Below are positions 23,504 through 34,069 of a DNA stretch of 64,000 nucleotides, one piece after another (the stretch's first letter is position 1; each line of letters begins with the position of its first letter). A program made the translations under genes and the position numbers. The notes below the pieces were generated by a model. The model was not told the origin of the DNA. It did no database searches and saw nothing but the letters and a program-made list of their open reading frames with translations. This DNA comes from Trematomus loennbergii (taxonomy: Eukaryota; Chordata; Actinopteri; Perciformes; Nototheniidae): contig JAAOOA010000597.1 in NCBI GenBank assembly GCA_012861695.1, positions 204,083 to 268,082 on the forward strand. The letters are read 5' to 3'.

Positions 23504-25082
23504 TTGATACATTTAATAACTATATCCAACTACTTAAGCAATATGCCAAAATACACTAAGTTAAGAGCATTCTCAATGCCAGGCTCAACTGCAGATATTA
23601 AGGAGAGGGTAAACATCAGGTCAGATGTTATGACAGCGCCAAAAGATAGACAGAAGACATGGAACAGAATAGAGAAACTGTTCGAGCAGTGGCAAACGAG
23701 AGGATTGATTCCAGCAGATGATAAACCTGGACCAACGAAAGCCCATAGAAAAGCAGTAGTTGAATATGAGAATGGAGAATACCTACAACAGCAAGAGGCA
23801 TGGATCAAAGCTGGACGACCCTCGTGGTATGGACCTGAAAAAAGCGCTATGAACAAAGCTGAAGAAAGAAGAGCTAGAGTTACAAGTCTGATACTCCATC
23901 TAAAATATGCCAGCAGGGATTGACAACAAGCTTACATTTGGTAGAAGCAGCAGATCTGCCAGTAAATGAAGACACAGCAGAAATAACAGAAGAGGCTCCA
24001 GTTATCCAAACTCCAAAGCAGTATCCAAGCCTGACCGAAGTGCCTCCTCCCGACATATCAGAGAACAACCCTTCTCACCAAGCATCAATTCAAGCCCCAA
24101 ATGTGAAAGAATTGGCGTTTGAGGTAAGAATCCTATCCAGTGTCAACCAGCTGAAGGAAGCAGAACTCATCAGAGAGGAAGAGTTCAAAAGAAGAATGGA
24201 AGCAAAACACATCAGAGAGGAAGAGTTCAACAGAAGAATGGAAGCAGAACTCATCAGAATGGAAGCAGAACTCATCAAAAGAATGGAACAAAGACAAAGA
24301 CAAGAACAAGAAGAAAGGAAAATATGGGAAAAAGAGCAAGACAGAAAAATTACCGAACTGGTTGCTCTCCTGAACCAACACATTGTGCAGATGAAAGATC
24401 CCAAGAAAATGACGAAGTGATGAAAGCACTAAAACTAAGACTTTTGAAGATGCAGGTAGCTGAGAAAGACATTGAGGCTTGTAGGAAGAAGACAAGGAGA
24501 AGGGAGGAGAAGCTGTCAGAGATAGCCATAGAACCAGAGAAGGCAGGGCGAACACCTCTAACAGTTCAAACTCAGGAAGAACCAGAGAATCAAATGCAGA
24601 ACCAACAAAGCGGAGGAGGAAGTTTCAGAGGAAGACGTTTCCAGAATGGTGGCTGCTACACATGTGGTCAGACGTCACATTGGTCCAATGCATGTCCCAC
24701 ACAACTCCAGCAACAGCAAGCACCTGTGTATCTTCCTACCCAAGTACAGCCACAAGCACCACAGTATCTTCAACAGCAAACACCTGCATATCTGCCTACC
24801 CAAGTACAGCCGCAAACACAGGTATACCCTCCCATACAACGAAAGGGCAGAGGAGGAGGACGTTTTCAATCAACAGCAAGAGGTGCCCAAAGTGAAGGAT
24901 GCTTCAAATGTGGTCAGCTGACACATTGGTCCAGAGAGTGTCCGCAGAACATTGCACCAAACAACGGCCCTCCACACAGTTACCCCAGGGGAGGTTTCCA
25001 TGACTATAACAGAGGCAGGGGGTCTCAGGGATGGCAAAGAGGAATAGTATTTCCAAACATGAATGTGTTGAATGTTATTTAA
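23504..25082 (+). pseudogene. ERV1 gag, frameshifted with internal deletion
   Basis: The gag precursor would package RNA and form the particle. The 5' frame (23504-23923) stops early through a lost base at about 23913; a second frame runs 23920-24420 and includes a Glu/Arg-rich stretch, likely coiled coil, with repeated RRMEAE units. A third frame carries two CCHC zinc knuckles, CYTCGQTSHWSNAC at 24653 and CFKCGQLTHWSREC at 24900, separated by a Gln/Pro-rich repeat. About 0.9 kb present in ERV2 (roughly 61790-62700) is missing at about 24405. Confidence 0.8.
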
Positions 25083-26530
25083 CAATAGTGAGTAGCATAT
25101 TGCATTTAAATATAAATCATCCACAGATCAGTATAATAAGATTAAAACATAGTAGAACATTTAGCAGACTATTTTTGTAATTATGAGAAGGAAAGAGATT
25201 ACGAGTGATGTTGTTCCCCCACACAGAAAACTATTGTGCCCACACAGCTAGAGAGGTCAAGAAAATGGGTTTACGCCCAAAATATGAAGATGAAAGCCTA
25301 GTCCTCGTCCAAGAAGGAGGGTCCTTACCAAGTCCTCCTGTTTAAATCGACTGCAGTTCAAGGGGCAGTTCAGGCTACACCTGATGTGCAGCTGCTGAGA
25401 CCTGAAAACAGAAACTCGATTCTGCTGTGGTGAAGTCTGGCTACAAAGGGAGGTGTTTCAATAAGATCGCTTGTCTCAAACCAGTGAAGAAGTCAACAAG
25501 AACCCAGCAGAACTAGAGAGTGACTGTTAGCGGGAGAACAGTGACAGAGTGACAGAAACTGGCACAACATTTACCAGCCAGTACATAGATAGACCCCGTC
25601 AGAAGACCGGGGCTGTGTTAAAGGGGAACTTCATTTATTAAGTTGAGGTATATATGGAGTCAGATTACATTCTCTCATAAACACATTTTTATAATAGGTC
25701 TGAAGTTTCTGATTTAAGGCATGAGCTGCCAACTAAATAACATAACACTGAGCTTGGATGGTTTTTACAACAGTTTCAAGAATCAGTCTTCATTTATTTA
25801 TGTTCAAGTGAATTTGCTGATTTATAAAGTAGTGCATAAGGCAATATCTATTTTTAAGTGAGGGACATCAGCCCTTCATGTTCTTCTGCGTGCAACCCTC
25901 TGTGAGAGTAGTTCGTATTTCCCTCTAGTTTAAAGAATTATTATTTTGTCATGATTTGTTTGTTTAACAGTGTCAGCCAATCTCTAATACTAGAGCTATT
26001 AAGACGTATTAGCAACAGCAGTGTGGTTTTTTCGCAGTAACACTGATACATAGTACCATGACAAAAGCCATTATTGAACTAACAAGAAGTAAAAACTATA
26101 TTTTTGTACTAATGACAGATTTTTAGTCAATGTGCATTTATACCATTGGAAGACGATACATCACACAACATCTTTGTACGCCTTGTGGGTACACAGAGGA
26201 TTTATGTGTTTGCTACGACGTTATGGGTTTTTCCATGTCCTATTCATAATAGAGTAATCATTGCGATATTAATTGAGCATTTTATGCTCAAAGGAGGGAA
26301 GGTCATGATTAGTCAGATAATGGATTTCGGTAACGCTGTAGTTATAAAATAACATGTTGTCAACAATAGCTCGCATAACAACAAAAGGTATACCAAAGCT
26401 TGGGCCTCCTCCAAGGAGGGAGTGGTCCAGTTTGAGATATTAGACAAATAGAAGTGGTATTTGTCAGAGCTCTGAGTAATATTATCCAAGTTTTTGTCTA
26501 CACAGGCTAGGAAAGACTGCACAGATACCA
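25083..26530 (+). other. ERV1 post-gag region without pol
   Basis: No protease or reverse-transcriptase motif was found in any frame. The first 630 bases match the end of the window after ERV2 gag, so the pol-less structure is probably shared by both proviruses. Confidence 0.6.
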
Positions 26531-26539
26531 GACGAGACA

Positions 26540-26750
26540 TCAGAAGAGACTCCTGTTCGGCCAGGTGATTGGGTGAGGGTGAAAGTTCCAAAACACAGTG
26601 GGCTGATCCCCGGTGGTCGGAACCGTGACAAGTTGTAAGAACTTCACACGCGCTCCGGTTTAAAGGTAAAGAAAAAGGAGCAAATTGACACCACCTCACA
26701 CATTGTCACCCTTCACTGGCAACTTCCAGAAAAGTTATTGGAAGCTAGGA
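26540..26750 (+). pseudogene. ERV1 integrase carboxy-terminal remnant
   Basis: A short frame with RPGDWVRVKV, followed one frame over by a Trp/Pro-rich stretch and a basic tail, resembles the carboxy end of class I retroviral integrases. At least one frameshift and in-frame stops break it. It places the pol/env boundary just before 26800. Confidence 0.6.
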
Positions 26751-26960
26751 CTGATTTGGCAGAGCTGGAACAAAACAATAAATATAAATACGATTAAAGA
26801 TAGCAACAGCTCATAAGACGAATTGTCTTTAGATTTTTATAGATTGTACACTAAAGTGAAAACCTATTTTGTTTTTTCACCTGAAAGAGTCCAACATTTT
26901 GTTTCTATTTTTCGTATACGTTATTTTTGTACTCATTTACATTTTATAACTGACACAACC

Positions 26961-27311
26961 ATGGATAAAATGTCAAGAACAAAGCCAAAGCAATTGTGGG
27001 GTCCCCTAAGGATAAGAGTCAGAATAGCATTGTTGATTGTGCTCATTACACTTGGCACCTTTCTGGTTGGATGGGGAGTACAATATCATGAAAGACATGG
27101 ATCCATTAGTTCACTCGTAGAAAATGCCCACATCACTAACAAAACACCAGCTGTGTTTCAGAGACTTTCACTTATCCCCAGAGCCAAAAGATCAGTTGAG
27201 CAACAAGAGGAGGAGTTAGAAATACTCGTTCCCAAAGAAGAGGAGGTTACAATCAAGATGATTCACCCCCCCTATATGCAGTTCTTGTACCAAATGATGA
27301 GATGGGTTTAA
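26961..27311 (+). pseudogene. ERV1 env-like amino-terminal frame
   Basis: The frame from the ATG at 26961 has a basic start, one strongly hydrophobic segment (residues about 24-40) and a later basic RAKR site of furin type. Its place directly after the integrase remnant fits an envelope leader. It stops at 27311. Downstream to about 28300 only broken frames remain, including 27839-28285, which has no recognised domain. The envelope assignment rests on position and topology, not family motifs. Confidence 0.4.
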
Positions 27312-28299
27312 GTGATCGGAATATGTAAGTGATGGGAATTTACAATTTAGGGGAATCTCCAAATACACTGGATTCATGTTTTAGTCTGTACCAGAAACAC
27401 CCCCGTTAAGACTATGGACAACCGACTGGTGACCTGAGCACAATTATTGAAAAGTTATTACAGTAGAAACAGGGTACTAACCCACGAGGACAACTGTATG
27501 TACAAACTCTATGAACAAAATTCCCCAACAGATTGTGGCGACTGTGCACAGATGTATCCAGTCACAAAAGTTACTATTGCTCTAAGTAATAGTGAGATTT
27601 AAAATATTGGAGAATATATGGGGACGTCCTTTTATAGTGTGTGAAACATGTGGTGTTTGAAACATGTAACTATTTCAATTTATAGAAGAAAATGGTTTCC
27701 TGAAAGAGTTATTTGGAGTAGATGTGTTACAGTGGGAGAAAAAACAATGTTTAGAGATATAGTACATTTATTAGTAGACATTAATTGTGTTTAGATGGCA
27801 TTTAACATTTAAAACAGATAGTATGATTAGAAGATAGAGTGGAGAAGGTTGGATTTACTTTACCTCAGTGTGTTAGAATTTCTATAGGTAATGCGTCCCG
27901 AGACCTGGACTCTCTCTCTCTCTGCCTGTCAGACTGCTACGACCCCTATCAGACAAAAGACCTCACTATAGGAGACTCCTCCTCCTTCTCCATCGAACAG
28001 ACAGAACCAGAGCTGAACCAACAACGACAAGACTCCATCCAGAACCTTCTCCACCTGAGGCATCCAGAACCAGAACAGCATGCTGACATAGAGGCATACT
28101 CTCATCAGTCGCCACAGGACATGAAGTTCCAAGCTGAGCCACGAGATTTGGCACAAGAGCAGAGTGTGGGACATGAGAGCAGAATACGTCCTCCATACAA
28201 CAGCGAAGAGACTGTAAAGAAGGAGATGAAATGCAAAGCAGTTGGGCCACTGAAAAGAGTACCAGCGGAAGGATTCAAGAGCTGATGGACTGAGGAGAA

Positions 28300-30450
28300 G
28301 ACGGAACCTGAGAAGACAGAACCAGAGGAGTTGGCATGGTCTAACAGAATGTGAGGGGGTCGTGGCTTGAGACAACAAGAGGAGGAGAAAAGGACAACGG
28401 GAGTGAGTGAGTTTATACATAAACACACTTATTCACAAACAAACTTGAATTGACTTGATAAATACGTAAAGACAAAAAGATAATAAATTAAAAAGTAATA
28501 AAGAGGAAACTGTTAAAGTAAAATGAGGAAATAATCCTAAAACACACTGAGGGTACTGTGAGATAAAGGGGTAGACATGATGGAAATATTCACCACACTT
28601 TAAGCAGTGAGTGTTTGGGACTTAGGAGTACAGAGTAGAACATATTTTTCAATCTTTCCATCATGGAAACGAATTATTCCCTAAGAGATTTTATTCATGG
28701 GTGAATTTGGTAGAGATCTAATGTGTTACAATATTGATCTACAGCTAAAGGGATAGTTTTAGTGACCACTCTATAAGAACAGACAAATCTGTGTTAGTTG
28801 GAAAATGTTAAAGGGAGAGCTAATACCAAGCCAAATATAGTATCCCAATCTAAAGTATTGTTTTCGCCATTGTAGCATAGTTATTACCATAGGAGAACTG
28901 TTGAGGTGGAAATAACATTTGTTTGTCCAAGATGTAGAGTTTTAAAGGACACTGGGCAAAGAGCGATTGCAAATTTAATTTTGGAAAAAGCAATATAATT
29001 GGGAGTAATACATGCGGGGCCTTGGATCACTCATTGCAATGATGCATATTTTTGACAACCCATATCGTTTAGAGAAGGGGTCACTCAACCCACCCAGCAG
29101 TTGTTTTAAATCTTACTTGTAGCTTCACAGGGAGCGCACGGCACCAAATTATGAGTTTAAAAGACAAGCGCCACCACCTCCTGATGGTCATCCATTTAAT
29201 CAGGGATGACCTGAAATTTAGAGATGTTATTTAAAGTAGAAACATATCCGCCATAAGTGAAAATTCCTAAATTGAACTACAAACCATTGATGAAGTAACT
29301 TCTGTTTTTAAAATCCTTGATAAAGGAGGGAGTAACTGTTACATGCTCGGACACCCAGGGTTCCACACACTGTTAAAGGGGTTAGCATAGTTCTTTAAGT
29401 AGACTAGAATTGAAGATAAATTAGTATAATGAGTTATTGATATTCCACCGGTTTTCACACCATTTAAGGAACTTTATCACTGCATTAGAACAGACCACAG
29501 GTAATGAAGTAGGAACCATAAGTGATGAAATTCTCCAATTGTTGTAACTGACCAAATCTTCTCCCAGAAATGACTGTCTGAAATGCCGTATCCCAGAGTA
29601 GATGTTTGATGGTAAGGATAGCATAGGGGGGCCCAGGGGAGTGCTAGATGTTGGAGTTGCATTCCATGTACCTACCCTAACGTACCGATTGATCACCACG
29701 GCCTTTTCTAGAGAACATATTACTTTCATACTTTAAAAAGTATGAAAGGGGGGAGGGTACATTTCTCATAAGGGAACAGTTTCAATTGCTAGCAGAACAA
29801 GACGACCCAACCCGTACACAGATATAGATGAAAATGATGAGTTTGTTAAATGATGTTAAATGATAGGGATATTCAGAGATGAGATTGTTCAATGAATGTC
29901 CAGCGAATGTCCAGCTAAGCTGATCTTTTAAATGATGAAATCATGTAAAAAAGTGAACCAGTTGCAATACTAAAATGGAGTGAATCCATTTCAATTTACT
30001 GTACACTATTCCAAGAATAGTTTATTTTTATTTTACTTTATACCATTCCTACACCAAGTTTTGTTTTTCTTTTTCTTACCACACTATTCTAAAATAGTTT
30101 CTCTTTTTATGTTTTATACTGTTATTAGTGATGCGATTTTTAAATTGTATGTTTTTTATGCTTTGTATAACAAGTGCCTTAACAACTGAATGTGGTATGG
30201 GAACGGTTTCTGTGAAAGGAGGGAGTAAGAAATGTTCCAATACCACAAGTTGCTGCTATATTGAATGATTAAAACTAGAAGTTATGCACAAGGGAAAACT
30301 TTTATGTTTGAAGACCAGCCAAAGTATTTTTTGTATTTGTTGTATTTTTGATGATGGTTATTTAAGCCATTACATTCTGATTGTATGTTTTGATATGAGA
30401 TATGTACTATGCACAGTTCAGATGAAGAACTCATTACTTTCAGTATTGTG
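28300..30450 (+). other. ERV1 3' internal region, degenerate
   Basis: No convincing frame was found. The region holds polypurine-like sites at about 29745 and 30211, each with an inverted repeat next to or around it. Confidence 0.5.
29724..29759 (+). promoter_or_regulatory. Hairpin plus polypurine-like tract
   Basis: TTTCATACTTT and AAAGTATGAAA form perfect 11-base arms with a two-base loop, followed directly by AGGGGGGAGGG. The layout equals the one at the true polypurine tract but with different stem bases. Confidence 0.6.
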
Positions 30451-30481
30451 TTCACACCTTAAAAGGTGTGAAAGGAGGGAT
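30451..30481 (+). promoter_or_regulatory. ERV1 polypurine tract with hairpin
   Basis: TTCACACCTT and AAGGTGTGAA form perfect 10-base arms around AA. AGGAGGGA follows and runs directly into the 3' LTR. In retroviruses the polypurine tract primes plus-strand DNA. Confidence 0.7.
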
Positions 30482-31388
30482 TGTTAGAAATTAAAATTCA
30501 ATGTTTTATGGCATGATTTAGTCTAAAACATACCGTCAGTTTAAAAGCAGTCAGATGAAGAACTTATTATTTTTAGTATTGTGTTCACACCTTAAATGGT
30601 GTGAAAGGAGGGATTGTTAGAAATTAAAATCAATGTTAAACAGCATAATTCAGTCTAAAACATATCGTCAGTTTAAAGCTGTTTTATTGTGGAAAAACCC
30701 GGAAGTTCTCAGGAAATCAATGCCAAGCTTTTATTCTGAAAATCTTTTATCTGGTTTGCATGTGACTAAATGTTGCGTTTTCTGAATGTAAAGTGAAAGT
30801 GACTTGGAGTGTTATACACCAAAAACGAACGGACTTTAACACTACATCGATAGACGTTAAGATATTATTACTGCTGAATATTAGATAAAGGAACAGTTGA
30901 TCATGGAGTGTTTACACATTACGTGAGTAGCTATGACGTCAGAGGGAGCTACCGTAAACGAGAACGGTGTCGTAAAAGTGTTTCTAGGACTTCTAAACTA
31001 ACGATTACAGCTGTTTATAAGGTATTAAATAGAAAGTCATGACAGAGATAAGGAGGAGAGAATGCTTAAGGAAATAGGCAGAGAATACCAATGTCGAAAT
31101 CATCTGTGCTCTCGCGATATCGAACCCACAAGATGAGAAGGGCGGACCCACTACTTCACAGCGGGGGACAACAAGACGTGGATAAAAAGGCAGGACGGAA
31201 GATAACTCGCTCTCTTTCCTTCGCTGCAGCCTCCTGAAGACACACCGGCTTTGTCTCTCCATTACCCATGCTTGTTCTTTAACCACGTTACTTAATTAAA
31301 CTACCCATTTGAACCTTTTCAGAGACTCCATTAGTCTCGTTATTTTAAGTTTCTTTCCTGGGAGCGAGAAGATCACGAATTATCAACA
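30482..31388 (+). repeat. ERV1 3' LTR
   Basis: It has the same double-headed structure as the 5' LTR (second TGTTAG at 30615). It ends ATTATCAACA and is followed by TC and then host AACAATGAACC. Confidence 0.85.
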
Positions 31389-31786
31389 TCAACAATGAAC
31401 CACGGCACTCTGGAGAAAAGTATAAGGTTGGAGAAGTCGTTATTTAATTTAATCTGGCTTCGTATGATTAAAAGTAACACGATCATCGACCCGACGCAGT
31501 CCCCCGTTGTTGTTGTTGTGAGCGCCGTTGGGGAGCAAATCAGCGATGTAAACGGTGACGTTATGACGCAGCAGCGGCAGCACCATCCCGGCTCTGAGTG
31601 GTGTGAACAAAGAGGGAGCAGAAAAGGGAAACTGGAGCTGAACCAGAAAAGCTCTAGCTCGGAGCTAGAAAGGGAAAAGCGCTGGTGTGAAAGCCGCATG
31701 TAAGGAAGTGGCAGATTTTTTTCGGCTGTGTATTTTCAAATTCTAGCGCACTCGAGCTGGTTTCTCCAAAATTACCTACCCCACCT
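31389..31786. mobile_element. Right part of TTAA/second-level element split by ERV1
   Basis: The sequence equals 7448-7845 and ends with the TTAA at 31787-31790. Together with 19621-20730 it forms the element that ERV1 entered. Confidence 0.65.
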
Positions 31787-32094
31787 TTAATAAACATAAT
31801 AATATCAGCTATTGAAATTCTGATTCCATAGATGTGTCTCCCATCACCCAAAACCCCTGACTATTCTCTCAACTCAGTATTTTACATTCTTTAATTTAAA
31901 GAAAATCAGTAATATCTTTAAAAACTACAAGTCCCTTTCTATCAGCTGTGCACCGTTATGGTGTAAATATAACCTATCTACCAATTGGATCAAATATAAA
32001 AGTCAGCCGAATTAGTGTTGATACTGCAAGGAGACGTATTGTGTGAAAATAAATGGAAGATGTTGTGTAATTGCTGATATATTTATGATCCACG

Positions 32095-33200
32095 TCGCAG
32101 CCACTAAGGGCCCCCTAGCAAAAAAGAAAAAAAAAAGAAAAATGAATTCTTGAATTTTTTTTTTTATCTCAGTACACCGTTTTTTATCTCAGTACACCGT
32201 CGCCGTGATAAGTATGTTTAATTAATTTTGTTAATATGCCTAGATTGCCTACTCTCAAGTAATGTATTATATTATTGAGTCAATCATATAATACATTAAC
32301 CGTGCTTTACCTGAACCTCATCATGACACTAGAGAGGACAGCAGGATTGTAATTTCCCGTGTTCAGTGAATGCAACGGAGGCAAGGCACCAGACCAACCA
32401 GAGAGTTGAAGGAAATAAACATCTGTCTTATTGGCTGACAGGTACCTATCCTGTGAGTTGTGACAATATTTAAAATAAACTGTCAGTCTCAGACTCAGAG
32501 TTTTTGAAGATGGACATAAGAACATTTGTTCTTAAAAAAGACGACAATTCTCAAGTGGTGGTTCACACAACAACCCAAGAGCCAGCACTTGAGCCAGGAG
32601 AAATTACAGCTACGTTGACGTTACTTTGAATCGCGGGTAAGCTAAACCGTTAGCAAGTAGCTATAGCTAGCCAGACATATTAAATAAACACTTTGTCATA
32701 CAATCTAAATGTAATGTTTTTTAGCGTTACCTGGTGATTTCAAAGAAAGCTCTCTGGGAAATGTTGACTTACTGTTCGACATGAAGCTAGTAGCTACCTT
32801 ACAGTACACAGTTGATCCTCGAGTCCTGTCAGTTAAACTGTTTCATAGTTAGCTTAACTAAGCATCAACATAGCACTGAAATATATGGATGTTATGTGAC
32901 AGTATTTCTGAGAAAAAGTCAGCTGAAATACGTGTCGACAGCATGATTGAACGTATTTGCAGCAGTACATGTGGCTGTTTGGCCACTGTTGTTGCCATAA
33001 CAACACCTGAATTTAAAGTGCAACCTCTTTTTGTGACAGATTTTTGCATGAAATTATAATTCTTCTGAATGATATTCCTATTGACAGCTAGTTGCTATGT
33101 GAATATTATGAGATGGACAGCCAGAGAGAATAAATGAAAAACAGTTATGAAATACTATATGACAAAATAAGAATACAGTTTAAAAGGTTTAGGGCCGGCC
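32095..33200 (+). mobile_element. hAT-like remnant downstream of copy B
   Basis: This is the counterpart of 8156-9618 with the last 370 bp or so deleted. A frame at 32510-32629 encodes 39 residues beginning MDIRTFVLKKDDNSQ and ending just before a donor-like GGTAAGCT. It could be the first exon of a hAT transposase whose rest is lost. Confidence 0.42.
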
Positions 33201-34069
33201 CTGATCATTGGTTTTATTATGAAAACTTCGAGACCGGAAATACTGTTTTCACCCTGTGAGGGTTGACTAACTTTACATGGAAGCTGCCGCATATACACGT
33301 TCTCCTGGCGAAACCGCAAATCATGTTCGTAATATCTATCAAACTACAGATCCTACACATCGACTGGACGTGGAATCTAAAAGTGCAATATACACTTCTC
33401 GCTACAAATCTAATCAAAAAGCATTTTAATGGCCAAACTATCTTACCATTTAGGATTTTCAAGAGAGGGTTATTTGTGAATATACGACCCACCGTAGAGT
33501 TTGCAGTCAACGGGAGCACTAGGTCGAAAACTTTAAAACGTGATTATAGGTCGTAATAAGCGCTTGAACAATCGACCTATTTGGTCCTATGAGTTGGAGG
33601 ACTTGTTGGTCCATGAGTTGGTCTAATTCTTCTATCACATGAAGCAGTAGACAGGAGCTTTTAACAGAAAATACCTTATTGCAGCTAGTTCCAGACAATA
33701 CAAAAGAATCGGACATTAACTAATAATCATTTTTGGGTTCTCAGGACTCATTACATAGATACGATTAGGTGCTGATATTTCAGAGAGGATCAATATTCAG
33801 GTAAACATCAAAATAACAAAACAAGATTCCAAACTGTTTATATGGTGCTTTTTATTTCTTTCCTTGTAAGGCATTTTATTATCTCTTGTTTGATGAGTGC
33901 AATATACATTTAAAACTTTAACCAAATTACTTTTTTACTAATTCAACCTTGAATATTTCATGTCCATTACATTTGCAGCCAAAGTGATTATGATTATGCA
34001 TTGTAAAGATAACTTACATCCTGAACCAAAGGTGCCAGAAGTCTCTACAATATTAAATTGTTGTCTTGG

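Larger units (their letters stand above)
20732..31388 (+). mobile_element. Endogenous retrovirus ERV1, defective provirus
   Basis: Two near-identical LTRs (20732-21620 and 30482-31388) flank a tRNA-Trp-type primer site, a long leader, a broken gag, a short integrase remnant, an env-like frame and a polypurine tract. Protease, reverse transcriptase and most of integrase are absent, so the copy cannot replicate by itself. The exact empty site is present at 7447-7460 in the copy 0 region. The LTRs differ mainly by short indels and few substitutions. Class I/epsilon-like affinity is suggested only by the integrase end. Confidence 0.85.

Noticed and set aside
24133..24555. Phe/Ser-rich minus-strand frame in gag
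   Set aside because: It is the complement of Glu/Lys-rich coding sequence in gag, a common source of false hydrophobic frames.
26313..26699. Minus-strand membrane-protein frame in ERV1
   Set aside because: It lies antisense to the integrase remnant and has no family features; chance frame.
27839..28285. Possible regulatory or accessory retroviral protein
   Set aside because: The frame is Gln/Glu-rich with no recognised motif and is not seen elsewhere in the window, so it was not called as a gene.
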